DNA from: Pseudoruegeria sp. SHC-113
GTDB lineage: Bacteria; Pseudomonadota; Alphaproteobacteria; Rhodobacterales; Rhodobacteraceae
Assembly: GCF_025376885.1 (NCBI RefSeq)
Contig: NZ_JAHUBR010000005.1
Span: 1-64,000 of the forward strand
Length of the DNA stretch: 64,000 nt
Direction: 5' to 3'
In this document: in pieces, positions 11,724 through 20,251 of the stretch
How the letters are laid out: each line of letters begins with the position of its first letter
How positions within the stretch are numbered: position 1 is the first letter of the stretch
Translations under genes and position numbers: made by a program
Notes under the pieces: generated by a model
The model's database searches: none
Seen by the model: the letters and a program-made list of their open reading frames with translations, nothing else
Told to the model about the DNA's origin: nothing

Positions 11724-12401
11724 TCAGTCGGCGGCGCGGCGCTTGGCTTCGATCATCTGCAACAATTCGGATTTGGTGCGCCCGATGTGCTGGGCCAGCA
11801 AGGCCACACCGCCCTCCACATCGCCCGCGCGGGCCAGCTCCAGCAGCCTGCGGTGCTCGGCCCGCGCCTGCTCGCGCTGCTTCATCACGCTCAGATGGAT
11901 GCGCACGTAGCGGTCCGAATGCAGGCTGATGCGCTCCAGCATCTCCATCGACATCGGCCGCTCCCCCGCCTTGTAGAGCGCCATGTGGTAGTCCTGGTTG
12001 AGCTTGCCCCAGGCCGCGACATCATCGGCGGCGTAGGACTCCTCCATCTTCTGCAGGATCTCCGCGCAGGCCTCGAAATCCGCAGCACTCATGGCGGGGA
12101 TGGCGCGGCGGAACAGATCGCCCTCGATCAGGGCACGCAAATCGAAGATCTCGGCGATCTCTGGCAGGGAATGTTTCACCACGGTGCCGCCGCGGTTGTT
12201 CTCCCAATGGACAAGCCCCTCGGCGCTGAGCCGCTTGAGCGCCTCGCGCACCGGCATGCGGGAGACCTCGTACTCCTCGGCCAGAAGCTCCTGCCGGATC
12301 GGCTCGCCCTCGGCCAGCTCGCCGCTCAGGATGCGCCCGCGCAGGTCTTCTGCAATCATCTCCGGCAAGCTCTGCTTGTTGACCGCCCGTCTGCCCGCCA
12401 T
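11724..12401 (-). CDS. GntR-family transcriptional regulator (FCD subfamily)
   Basis: 225-aa regulator with an N-terminal winged helix (residues about 8-75; RMPVREALKRLSAEGLV is the recognition region) and a C-terminal FCD ligand domain. Candidate metal ligands in the FCD domain are Asp137/His139, His183 and His205. The start has AGGGGG 6-7 nt upstream. It sits between the semialdehyde dehydrogenase and the rest of the hydroxyproline genes and is the obvious candidate to bind the TGNAT-N5-ATNCA-like palindromes at 11664, 12414 and 18165. Autoregulation through the 12414 site is inferred. Confidence 0.92.
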   Translation of the reverse strand: MAGRRAVNKQSLPEMIAEDLRGRILSGELAEGEPIRQELLAEEYEVSRMPVREALKRLSAEGLVHWENNRGGTVVKHSLPEIAEIFDLRALIEGDLFRRAIPAMSAADFEACAEILQKMEESYAADDVAAWGKLNQDYHMALYKAGERPMSMEMLERISLHSDRYVRIHLSVMKQREQARAEHRRLLELARAGDVEGGVALLAQHIGRTKSELLQMIEAKRRAAD

Positions 12402-12413
12402 CTGACCCCCTTT

Positions 12414-12428
12414 TGCATTTTGGATTCA
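12414..12428 (-). promoter_or_regulatory. Candidate GntR operator TGCAT-N5-ATTCA (autoregulatory)
   Basis: TGCATTTTGGATTCA lies just upstream of the GntR gene's ribosome site. It is a degenerate version of the TGGAT-N5-ATCCA sites at 11664 and 18165. Confidence 0.45.
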
Positions 12429-12620
12429 ACCCGCTGCCTACAGGCAATAGCGCACCCGCGCGCGTTGCAGAAGCCCTGAGGTGGGGGGAAGAGGAGGCCA
12501 GCCAATCGCGCACGCCCCAAAAGCCGGTTTTATGGTCCTTCGAGGATCAGCGATAACCTGAACTATGCCTGCCTTTCAGTTTATTGGCGACCGTCTGCAA
12601 AGCGAGGATTGAACTGCTCA

Positions 12621-12657
12621 CACAGAGGCGCGGGCTCAAAACGAGCCGGCCTCTGTG
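12621..12657 (-). terminator. Stem-loop downstream of the cyclase-family gene
   Basis: Outer stem CACAGAGGC (12621-12629) with GCCTCTGTG (12649-12657); inner stem GGCTC (12633-12637) with GAGCC (12643-12647). It begins just after the stop codon of the leftward gene. There is no clear T-run. Confidence 0.6.
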
Positions 12658-12665
12658 ATGTTGCT

Positions 12666-13610
12666 TCAATACGCTGCCAATGGCGCGCCCGGAGAGCCGG
12701 TAGCTCCGGCGATCGGCACGGGCGAGTAAATGTAGGCAAATTCAGACACACCAGCTTCAACCAAACGCTCGGTAGCGATGTTCTCATGAATGAAAATGCC
12801 ATTCTTGGGGATCAGTTCCATATGAACCGGGAAAGCCGCAGTTGGGTCAGGATTTGGGAGAACCTCAATGGCCCAGGTGTCGGCGCCTACAATTGCGATG
12901 TCCCGCTCGATCAGCCATGCGGCAGCTTCAAGACCGATGCCTGGCTCGCCAGAATTGAAGGTTGCGTTGTCCTCGATCCAGTGACGCCCCCAACCCGTAT
13001 GCAGAAGTACCACATCACCTGAGCCCGGCTCATCCAGCCCCTGCGCGGCGAGTGCAGCTTCCATATCTGCCACAGTGATCTCATCTCCAGCTTCCAGAGG
13101 GGCACCACGCAGAGCGACAAAATCCAGAACGATACCACGGGTGAAGAACGGCTTGACGTGTTCAATTCCCAACTTGCGGGTGCCATTGCTGCCCACAACC
13201 TCGCTTGCCGGTGTTCCATTGTAGAACATCTGCTGAGCACCACCGATGCCGATATGGCTCAAACCGTCGAACTGAGTCCCGACCTGGCCGATTTCTGTAG
13301 CGATGAAATCGTCCATCCAAATGATCTCGTTGGACCCCAATGGCCCACCGGCCAGCCCCCGTGTACCACGCACGGCGAAGACCCGTGTACCGAACAGCGG
13401 CATGTCTGCCGTGTAGTCACGTCCAATTGAAAGCACGGTTCCCGTCTTGATCAGCGCGACGGCTTCCAAGGCCTTGTCACTGGTCATCAGGTTCGAGGCA
13501 CCGGCCATGTCTTCGGGCCCATGCTTTGACGTCGTCCAGTCCTGTGCGAAGGTCACGCTTGTAGTCGCGCAAAGGGCCAAGAAAACGCCCGCCAATTTCC
13601 GAAAAGACAT
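12666..13610 (-). CDS. Exported cyclase-family (kynurenine formamidase-like fold) protein
   Basis: 314-aa protein with a Sec signal peptide (about residues 1-22, ending TFA). The body belongs to the putative cyclase family (PF04199), which contains metal-dependent hydrolases such as KynB. The classical metal motif HxGTHxDxxxH appears here as QVGTQFDGLSH, so the first two histidines are Gln while Asp and the last His remain; HTGWGRHW occurs further on. The start has GGGAGG about 8 nt upstream. The coding sequence looks slightly lower in GC than its neighbours. It sits inside the hydroxyproline gene region, but nothing ties it to that pathway; a lactonase or other hydrolase role in the periplasm is possible. 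Confidence 0.8.
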   Translation of the reverse strand: MSFRKLAGVFLALCATTSVTFAQDWTTSKHGPEDMAGASNLMTSDKALEAVALIKTGTVLSIGRDYTADMPLFGTRVFAVRGTRGLAGGPLGSNEIIWMDDFIATEIGQVGTQFDGLSHIGIGGAQQMFYNGTPASEVVGSNGTRKLGIEHVKPFFTRGIVLDFVALRGAPLEAGDEITVADMEAALAAQGLDEPGSGDVVLLHTGWGRHWIEDNATFNSGEPGIGLEAAAWLIERDIAIVGADTWAIEVLPNPDPTAAFPVHMELIPKNGIFIHENIATERLVEAGVSEFAYIYSPVPIAGATGSPGAPLAAY

Positions 13611-13865
13611 TATAGTATCCTCCCTATGTTCGGCCTCTCAATCCGAGACCGGTACTGCACATATTATGTTAAGAGTGCGATTTTTGGGAGTCCGGGCACT
13701 TATCCCTCACGGTTCAATCGCTTACCTCCAGCCGTGATACTGGCGGCTTGAGCTCGATGAAGCCATGTGAACAAAGCCTGCGGATCCTCGCCGTCTGGAG
13801 AGCAAATTCTACGCAAACCCGTGATGCCGCGACCTTTCGTCCAAACATCTCGTGGGAGGCGGAGC

Positions 13866-14891
13866 CTACACGCCCCAAGTGTCCGACAGGCGGTAGCCGC
13901 CGGGCCAGGGGTCGCTAGGGTCGAGCATGTGTTGATGCGTGCCCGCCACCCAGCCGCGCCCGCTGATTTCGGGCAGGATGGCGGGCCGGCCGGCCACTTG
14001 CGTCTGCCCAAGGATGCGCCCGATGAAGCGCGAACCGATGATGGATCGGGCCTCCAGGGTTTGGCCCACCGCCATCTGCCCGCGCGCCGCGAGCACCGCC
14101 ATGCGTGCTGAAACAGCCGTGCCGGTGGGGGAGCGGTCTACCTTGCCGGGGCGGATGGCGACGGCGGAAGAGGTGGCAAAGCCTGTCTCCGTTTCCTGAA
14201 GCGGCCCGCAGAAGGCGCAGAAGGAGATGTGATCCCAACCCGCGTTTTCCGGGTGGCGAAAGCCGAGCTGCGCGTTGGCGGCCTCGGTGATCCGCACCCC
14301 CAGCTGCGCGATCTCCCACGCTTCGCTTTCCTTGATCCCGAACCCCAGCGCCTCTGCGTCCACCATCACGAAACTGTCGCCGCCATAAGCGATGTCCACG
14401 GTGATGCGCCCCAACCCCGCCACGTCGAGCCCCACGCCGAGCCTGTCGGCGAAGCTCGGCAGATTCTGCACGAAGATGCGCTCTGCCTTGCCCGCGCGGC
14501 ATTGGGCGCGGATCTTCACCAGCCCGCCGGGCGCTTCCAGCAGCATCTCGGTTACGGGCTCCTGCATCGGCACGAGCCCGGTATCTAGCAACACCGTCGC
14601 CACGCAGATCGCGTTGGAGCCCGACATCGGCGGCGTGTCCTCGGGCTCCATGATGATCCAAGCCGCCTGCGCGTCCGGGTGTTTGGGCGGCACCAGAAGG
14701 TTCACATGGCGAAAAACCCCGCCGCGCGGCTCGTTCAGCACGAAATTGCGCAAGGTCTGATCGCGGGCGATGAAGCTGCGCTGTTCCCAGAGCGTCTCTC
14801 CCGGGGGCGGCAGCACGCCGCCGACGATCACATCGCCCACTTCGCCTTCGGCATGGGCCGAAACCACATGGATCACCTTGCTGCTGCGCAT
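13866..14891 (-). CDS. Proline racemase-family protein with Ser/Thr in place of the catalytic Cys pair
   Basis: 341-aa member of the proline racemase/hydroxyproline epimerase family. The first catalytic position reads MSGSNAI (Ser90) and the second DRSPTGTA (Thr256), so both cysteines of true racemases and epimerases are replaced. Members with Thr at the second position, such as human L3HYPDH, are trans-3-hydroxy-L-proline dehydratases, so a dehydratase role is the best guess. I chose the ATG at 14891 because [17 protein letters not shown] matches the usual family start; the longer frame to 15029 runs into the neighbouring oxidase. It is 13 nt downstream of the oxidase gene and last in the operon. 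Confidence 0.85.
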   Translation of the reverse strand: MRSSKVIHVVSAHAEGEVGDVIVGGVLPPPGETLWEQRSFIARDQTLRNFVLNEPRGGVFRHVNLLVPPKHPDAQAAWIIMEPEDTPPMSGSNAICVATVLLDTGLVPMQEPVTEMLLEAPGGLVKIRAQCRAGKAERIFVQNLPSFADRLGVGLDVAGLGRITVDIAYGGDSFVMVDAEALGFGIKESEAWEIAQLGVRITEAANAQLGFRHPENAGWDHISFCAFCGPLQETETGFATSSAVAIRPGKVDRSPTGTAVSARMAVLAARGQMAVGQTLEARSIIGSRFIGRILGQTQVAGRPAILPEISGRGWVAGTHQHMLDPSDPWPGGYRLSDTWGV

Positions 14892-14904
14892 CGCCCCCTC
14901 CGTG

Positions 14905-16143
14905 TCAGAACCGGTCTGGCCGGTAAGGCGCAAGCGGGATGGCGCTGGGGCGGCCCGCCACCAGATCGGCCACCAGCTCCGCCGTTCCCGCCGATTGCGT
15001 GAGCCCCAGATGGCCGTGGCCGAAGGCATAGATCACCTGCGGCGCGCGCGGGGCGCGGCCGATCACCGGCAGCGTGTTGGGCGTGGAGGGGCGGAACCCC
15101 ATCCACTGCGTGCCGCCCGTGGTGCGCAGCCCCGGCAGGAAGCGCTTGGCGCGGCGCAGGAGCGCCTCGGCCCGGCGGTAGTTCGGCGGCAGCTGCAGCC
15201 CGCCCAGCTCCACCGCGCCGCCCACGCGCACGCCGCCGTTGATCCGGCTCACCACGAAACCATGGCCGCTGAAGGTGAGATGCGTGCGCAGGTCAAAGGC
15301 CCCTTCGGGCAGCGTGGTGTTGTAGCCGCGTTCGGTTTCCAGCGGGATGCGATCCCCCAGCCTGCGCGCCAGATGGTGGGACCACGCCCCGGCGGCCACA
15401 ACCACCTTCGCCGCCGTCATCGGCCCGGTCTCGGTGCGAAGCGTCGCGCCGTCCGCCGTGGCCTCAAGCGCCTGCACATTGGCCTGCGCAATGCGCCCGC
15501 CCGCCTGCTGGAAGGCTTGCGCCAGATGCTGCACCCAGGCCAGCGGATCGCGCGTGTTCATCCAGTCCGGCGTGAAGCCCGCATGGGTGAAGCGCGCATC
15601 AAGCCCCGGCTGGATCTCGGCAATCGCGCCGGGGCTGGCGAGCAGCTCGTAGCGGATGCCGTGCTGGCGGCGCAGCTCCCAGGCGGGCAGGCTCGCGCGG
15701 TACTGCGCTTCGCCCTCATAAAGCTGCAACTGCCCGTCACGCTGGATCAGCGCCTCGCCCTTGGTGGCAGCGATCTGGCGTTCGGTGGCCTCTCGCGCCA
15801 GCCCCATCAGCGCGGCCTGCGCGCTGACGGAGGCGTCGTGGCGATCCTTCCAGCTTGCGCGCCAGAAGCGCAGCATCCACGGCGTGATCTGCAGCGCGTA
15901 GCGCGGCGGGATCGCCAGCGGCCCGAGCGGATCGAGCAGCCAGCCCGGCGCCTTGCGCAGGATGCCGGGCGAGGCCAGCGGCATGATGTCGGTGAAGGCA
16001 AAAGCGCCCGCGTTCCCGCGCGAGGCCCCGGCGGCCACGCCTTCGCGGTCCAGCACCGTCACGCTGTGGCCCTCGCGCGCCAAGGCCAGCGCCGCGCTCA
16101 AGCCCACAACGCCCGCGCCGATCACGATGATCTCTTGTGTCAT
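14905..16143 (-). CDS. FAD-dependent D-amino acid oxidoreductase (probable D-hydroxyproline dehydrogenase)
   Basis: 412-aa DAO-family flavoprotein. The dinucleotide fold [12 protein letters not shown] is at residues about 5-16, and the C terminus has [16 protein letters not shown] and [14 protein letters not shown], typical of DadA-like enzymes. In this context it should oxidise cis-4-hydroxy-D-proline, made by the epimerase upstream, to pyrroline-4-hydroxy-2-carboxylate. The start at 16143 directly follows the epimerase stop codon (one-base gap); the upstream in-frame ATG at 16197 would overlap the epimerase and lacks the family start. A generic D-amino acid dehydrogenase role cannot be excluded. 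Confidence 0.88.
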   Translation of the reverse strand: MTQEIIVIGAGVVGLSAALALAREGHSVTVLDREGVAAGASRGNAGAFAFTDIMPLASPGILRKAPGWLLDPLGPLAIPPRYALQITPWMLRFWRASWKDRHDASVSAQAALMGLAREATERQIAATKGEALIQRDGQLQLYEGEAQYRASLPAWELRRQHGIRYELLASPGAIAEIQPGLDARFTHAGFTPDWMNTRDPLAWVQHLAQAFQQAGGRIAQANVQALEATADGATLRTETGPMTAAKVVVAAGAWSHHLARRLGDRIPLETERGYNTTLPEGAFDLRTHLTFSGHGFVVSRINGGVRVGGAVELGGLQLPPNYRRAEALLRRAKRFLPGLRTTGGTQWMGFRPSTPNTLPVIGRAPRAPQVIYAFGHGHLGLTQSAGTAELVADLVAGRPSAIPLAPYRPDRF

Positions 16144-16144
16144 G

Positions 16145-17086
16145 TCAGCCCCCCTGCCCCGCGCCAATGCCACCCCGGAACGGATCGTCCGGCGCAAACA
16201 GAAGCCGGCTTTCGGCCATCACATGGGCCTGCCCGGTGAGCGTCGGCATCACGCCGCCGCCCGGCCCCGATTGGTAGGAGATCCGGTAGCGGCTGCCGAT
16301 CGCGCTTTCCAAGATGATCTCCTGCCCCGGTGCGAGCGTGCCCTCTTCGGCCATGCAGGCCACGAAGGCAGAGCTTCCGGTACCGCAGGGGGAGCGGTCG
16401 TATTCATCATCTGGGCAGAGCACAAAGTTGCGTCGATGGACCTGCGGATCAGAGCTTTGCCCCGACAGGATCACGTGATCGACCGGCTCACCCTTGGGGC
16501 CATTGAGCCCCGCCCTGTGGCAGGCCTCGCGCACTGCAATGGAAAGTGCGGTGAGCGCCGGAATATTGGCGTGCTGCACGGGGAGCGGCGACTCCGCGAT
16601 GAAGAACCAGTTGCCACCATAGGCCAGATCGCCCGTAAGCGGCCCATGGCCCGCCACCTCGACCGTCACAGCGCGCCGAATGCGGCGGCTTTCGATGTTT
16701 GTGACAGAGACCGTGTTCGCATCCTGAAGCTCCACCGCCACGGTGCCCGCCGGCGTGTCGATCCGGTGCAGGCCGGGGGCGATGCGGCCCAGATCGGCGA
16801 GCGAAACCGCCAGCCCGATGGTGCCATGGCCGCACATGCCCAGCACGGCCTCGCGATCGAAGTAGATCACACCGGCGGCGCTCTGCGGATCGTCCGGTGG
16901 CAGCAACAGCGCCGCCACCATCCCCGGCTGGCCGCGCGGCTCGCGCAGGACGGCCTCACAGAAGCCCCAATGATCCCGCGCCAGCACCCCGGCGCGTTCC
17001 TTCAGAGAGCCCGCGCCCAGTTCGGGCGCGCCCTCAAGGATCAGCCGCGTGGGCATGCCACCGGTGTGGCTGTCGATCACATGCAT
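16145..17086 (-). CDS. 4-hydroxyproline 2-epimerase
   Basis: 313-aa proline racemase-family enzyme with both catalytic cysteines, Cys85 in MCGHGTIG and Cys234 in DRSPCGTG. This pair, and the MHVIDSHTGGMPTR start, fit 4-hydroxyproline epimerase, which interconverts trans-4-hydroxy-L-proline and cis-4-hydroxy-D-proline. The start overlaps the end of the deaminase gene by 10 nt and the stop abuts the oxidase start, so the steps are encoded in pathway-linked, coupled order. Proline racemase activity is the main alternative, but the neighbours argue for hydroxyproline. Confidence 0.9.
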   Translation of the reverse strand: MHVIDSHTGGMPTRLILEGAPELGAGSLKERAGVLARDHWGFCEAVLREPRGQPGMVAALLLPPDDPQSAAGVIYFDREAVLGMCGHGTIGLAVSLADLGRIAPGLHRIDTPAGTVAVELQDANTVSVTNIESRRIRRAVTVEVAGHGPLTGDLAYGGNWFFIAESPLPVQHANIPALTALSIAVREACHRAGLNGPKGEPVDHVILSGQSSDPQVHRRNFVLCPDDEYDRSPCGTGSSAFVACMAEEGTLAPGQEIILESAIGSRYRISYQSGPGGGVMPTLTGQAHVMAESRLLFAPDDPFRGGIGAGQGG

Positions 17087-18036
17087 TCAGCGATAACCCC
17101 GCCCTGTTTGCTCCAGTCGGCAAACCAGTTGCGGAACTGGGTGTACTGCAGCGTGCAGTAATTGCGCTGCGCGTCGCTCAGCTCGTCGGTTTCCACGAAA
17201 TGCAGGCGGTATTCCTCCTCGCCGTTCAGGACGAGCAGGTATTTGTAATAGAGCACCAGATCCGTGCCCTCGTCGAAACTCGCGAGCACACCGAAGGCTT
17301 CCTCCAGCTCGCGCGCGCGGACCCGCGCCTCGGCATGGCCTTCTGCCGCCTTCTGCGCCAGCGCGGCCAGCAGAAGCGCCTCCTTGGGCAGGGCCGTGCC
17401 GATCCCGGTGATGGAACCGGTTGCCCCGCAGTTGACGAAACCGTGGTAGACCTCGGTGTCTACGCCGACCATCAGCGTCACCTCGCTGTCGCGGCTGGTG
17501 ATATGCTCGGCGGCGTAGCGCAGATCGTCCTTGCCGCCGAACTCCTTGAAGCCGACGAGATTGGGGTGCGCCGCGCGAAGGGCGAAGAAGAGATCGGCGC
17601 GGGTGGCGAAGCCGTAGACAGGGCTGTTGTAGATGATCGCCGGAATATCGGGCGCAGCCGTGAGGATCGCCTTGAAGTGGTTCTCCTGCGCCGCCACCGA
17701 GGCCCCGCGCGAGAGCACGCGCGGGATCACCATGAGCCCCGCCGCGCCCACCTTCTGGGCATGGGCGGCATGGGCCACGGCGGAGGCTGGTCTGATCGCG
17801 CCTGTGCCCACAACCGTCGGCACCCCGGCGGCCACAAGCCGCTCCACGCCCGTCATGCGCTGCTGATCTGTGAGCAGAGGCCAATCGCCCATCGAACCGC
17901 AGTAGACCACCGCCGACATCCCCGCCGCGATCATCTCCTGCCCCTTGCGCACCAGCGCGTCGAAATCGGGGGTGCGGTCGGGCCGGCACGGGGTCATGAG
18001 GGCGGGCATGGTGCCCGTAAAGACGTTCTGAGGCAT
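17077..18036 (-). CDS. DHDPS-family lyase, probable pyrroline-4-hydroxy-2-carboxylate deaminase
   Basis: 319-aa DapA-like (beta/alpha)8 barrel. The Schiff-base lysine is Lys164 in GFKEFGG and the catalytic tyrosine is Tyr136 in IIYNSPVYG. The family's GTTGE-type loop is replaced by YCGSMGDWP, which shows it is not a true dihydrodipicolinate synthase. Next to an epimerase, a D-amino acid oxidase and a ketoglutarate-semialdehyde dehydrogenase, the best role is deamination of pyrroline-4-hydroxy-2-carboxylate to 2,5-dioxopentanoate. It is the first gene of the catabolic operon, with a palindrome about 130 bp upstream. Confidence 0.88.
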   Translation of the reverse strand: MPQNVFTGTMPALMTPCRPDRTPDFDALVRKGQEMIAAGMSAVVYCGSMGDWPLLTDQQRMTGVERLVAAGVPTVVGTGAIRPASAVAHAAHAQKVGAAGLMVIPRVLSRGASVAAQENHFKAILTAAPDIPAIIYNSPVYGFATRADLFFALRAAHPNLVGFKEFGGKDDLRYAAEHITSRDSEVTLMVGVDTEVYHGFVNCGATGSITGIGTALPKEALLLAALAQKAAEGHAEARVRARELEEAFGVLASFDEGTDLVLYYKYLLVLNGEEEYRLHFVETDELSDAQRNYCTLQYTQFRNWFADWSKQGGVIAECM

Positions 18037-18164
18037 GGGTGCTCCTGTTTATCTGTTCCGCCGCCCACGCGGCCCGGTGTGATGCGGGCCGCTCGGGGCC
18101 CGGCCGCCGCCATTTCTCAAGGCAACCCCGGAAATCACGACTCGGCAAGAGGGTTGTACTAAAA

Positions 18165-18181
18165 TTGGATCCAAAATCCAA
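18165..18181 (-). promoter_or_regulatory. Candidate GntR operator TTGGAT-N5-ATCCAA
   Basis: TTGGATCCAAAATCCAA has perfect 6-bp arms and lies upstream of the deaminase operon. The 12-mer CCAAAATCCAAT (18171-18182) occurs again at 21362-21373, upstream of the TRAP operon. Confidence 0.7.
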
Positions 18182-18236
18182 TAATGATTTTTCTCTCAGC
18201 CCGTTTTTTGCCCCTCCACCCGACGCAAAGCACAAA

Positions 18237-18263
18237 AAAGCCGGTGCACAGGGCATCGGCTTT
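18237..18263 (-). terminator. Rho-independent terminator of the first TRAP operon
   Basis: AAAGCCG (18237-18243) pairs with CGGCTTT (18257-18263). On the minus strand the stem is followed by a run of T residues (TTTTTT), so this is a good intrinsic terminator, placed about 60 nt after the large TRAP permease gene. Confidence 0.85.
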
Positions 18264-18320
18264 GGAGGCGGCGCACAAACATGGCCTGCGCACCGGGGAG
18301 GACCGGGGGAAGACTGGGGT

Positions 18321-19610
18321 TCAGCCCAGCAGCAGTTCTGGCAGCCACAGCGCCAAAGCAGGAACGAATGTCGTGAGCAGAAGCGTCGGCAGCCAGGCGA
18401 AGAGAATGAACATCAGCGTCGGCCAGAGCATCCGCGCCACCGGCGTGTCCGTCACCTGCGCGCCCAGATACAGAAGCGGCGCGGTGGGGGGCGTGATGTT
18501 GGCCATGCCGAGGTTCACCCCGATCACAGCGGCGAAATGGATCGGATCCATCCCCACGCTCTGGGCAATCGGCAGCAGGATCGGGGTGGAGAGCAGCAGG
18601 CCCGAGATGTCGTCCATCAGCATCCCGATCAGGATCATCACCACGTTGATCATCAGCAGGATCACCACCGGGTTGTCCGACACCGCATAAACCATCCGCT
18701 GCGCCATCTGTGGCGCGCCCTGGGCAATCAGCGCGTCCGAGACGATGAGCACCATGAAGATCATCACCATGACAACGCCAATGGTGATGCCCGAACTGAG
18801 CAGCGTCTCGGCCAGCCCGCGCCATGTGAGGCCTTTGTAGAAATAGATGGCAATTGGCACCGCGTAGACAACGGCGATCCCGGCGGCTTCCGTGGGCGTC
18901 ATCACCCCGCCGTAGATCCCGCCCAGAATGATGATCGGCATCATCAGCGCCGGCCCCGCCAGCCGCCCCTGCCGCTTGAGCGCGGGCAGGAAGGGGCTTG
19001 GGCGTTCGGTCAGTGCGATGCCTGTGTGTTTGCGCAGCATCACCTGATTGGTGAGGATCAGCAGCGTGATCAGGATGAAGGCCGGGATGACGGTGGAGAG
19101 AAAGCATTTCAGCACATGCTGCTGCGCCACCCAGCCATAAAGGATGTGCGACGCACTCGGCGGGATCAGAAGCCCGAGCGGGCTCGCGCACACCAGCAGC
19201 GCCGCCGATTGGCCCTGCGGATAGCGGGCCTTCTTCAGATGCGGCGTCATGATGCTGCCGATGCAGGTGAGCGTCGAATTCGCACTGCCCGCGATGGAGC
19301 CGAAAACCCCGCAGGCCAGCACCGCCGCCGCGCTCAGCCCGCCCTTCAAATGGCCGATGAACATCTCGGCGAGCGCCACCAGCGGCGCAGCGATGCGGCC
19401 CTTCTCCATTACCCCGCCCGCGATCATGAAGAGCGGGATGGCGAGCAGCACCAGCGAGCGCAGCCCGGTGGAGCCCGTCGGCAGATAGCCGGTGATCGAC
19501 TGATCCCCCACCAGCGCGATGAAGATCAGCACCGCCCCGAAGGCAACGAAAACGCTCACCCCCAGAAGCAGCATGGCGCAGACAATGAAAAGGCTTCCAG
19601 CGATGATCAT
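18321..19610 (-). CDS. TRAP transporter large permease (DctM type)
   Basis: 429-aa, very hydrophobic protein with about 12 predicted membrane segments, the ion-coupled translocation subunit of a TRAP importer. Typical blocks are the PLFMIAGGVMEKG stretch, CGVFGSIAGSANST, PTEAAGIAVVYA and NLGMANITPPTAP. The start at 19610 overlaps the DctQ stop by 4 nt (ATGA). A longer reading frame to 19874 exists but is only shadow sequence of DctQ. The operon order is binding protein, small permease, large permease. Confidence 0.94.
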   Translation of the reverse strand: MIIAGSLFIVCAMLLLGVSVFVAFGAVLIFIALVGDQSITGYLPTGSTGLRSLVLLAIPLFMIAGGVMEKGRIAAPLVALAEMFIGHLKGGLSAAAVLACGVFGSIAGSANSTLTCIGSIMTPHLKKARYPQGQSAALLVCASPLGLLIPPSASHILYGWVAQQHVLKCFLSTVIPAFILITLLILTNQVMLRKHTGIALTERPSPFLPALKRQGRLAGPALMMPIIILGGIYGGVMTPTEAAGIAVVYAVPIAIYFYKGLTWRGLAETLLSSGITIGVVMVMIFMVLIVSDALIAQGAPQMAQRMVYAVSDNPVVILLMINVVMILIGMLMDDISGLLLSTPILLPIAQSVGMDPIHFAAVIGVNLGMANITPPTAPLLYLGAQVTDTPVARMLWPTLMFILFAWLPTLLLTTFVPALALWLPELLLG

Positions 19611-20179
19611 GCCTGTGCCTCCCCGGCCCGCTCCGAGCGCAGCGGCAGGCCCAGCCCTTTGCGGATGTGGACATAAAGATAGGCCGCCGAGAAGAGCGCC
19701 ATGAAGCCGAAGGCAATGGTGATCGCGATCCGCCACGAGACGAAGGGAATGCGCAGCGCCGGTGTGGCGCGCAGGCGCGGGAAAGAGAAATCGTCCAGCA
19801 GCGAGGCCCAGCAGGCGTAGACGATGAAGAGCGTCACCCCCAGTTCGATCAGCAGCACGATGAAGCCCCGCCACCAGATCACGCGCGGGTTCTTGAGCGT
19901 GATGTCCAGCAGATCAGCGTTGATGTGCAGCTTGCGCTCCGAGGCCAGAACCGCTCCGGCGAAGAACCCGACAAGGCTCACGGCCAGCAGCCATTCCTCG
20001 TAAGCGAAAAGATCGCCCCCCAGCCCGTAGCGGACAATCACCACAAGGCCGAAGGTCACCGCCATCAACGCGCCCGAAAGCACGGTTATCGCCTTCATCC
20101 CCACCATCGCCCAGGCCATCGGCACCCCGATGACAGGCGGCAACTCATCCGTAATGCGCACAGCACCCTCCCCCGGCAT
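19607..20179 (-). CDS. TRAP transporter small permease (DctQ type)
   Basis: 190-aa protein with four predicted membrane helices (about residues 20-45, 60-80, 100-125 and 150-170), the small membrane subunit that pairs with DctM. YEEWLLAVSLVGFFAGAVLAS and ERKLHINADLL are typical DctQ segments. I used the ATG at 20179; a TTG at 20209 would add ten residues but overlaps the intergenic hairpin. Neither start has a strong ribosome site. Confidence 0.88.
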   Translation of the reverse strand: MPGEGAVRITDELPPVIGVPMAWAMVGMKAITVLSGALMAVTFGLVVIVRYGLGGDLFAYEEWLLAVSLVGFFAGAVLASERKLHINADLLDITLKNPRVIWWRGFIVLLIELGVTLFIVYACWASLLDDFSFPRLRATPALRIPFVSWRIAITIAFGFMALFSAAYLYVHIRKGLGLPLRSERAGEAQA

Positions 20180-20213
20180 GCCCAAAGCCCGGCGCTTTGG
20201 CGCGGGCAAATGA

Positions 20214-20241
20214 GCCGGGGCAGCGCGAAGGCCGCCCCGGC
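20214..20241 (-). terminator. Stem-loop between dctP and dctQ genes (first TRAP operon)
   Basis: GCCGGGGC (20214-20221) pairs with GCCCCGGC (20234-20241), a few nucleotides after the binding-protein stop codon. No T-run is present. A partial terminator or mRNA-stabilising role is likely. Confidence 0.55.
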
Positions 20242-20251
20242 CCGTGGCTCT

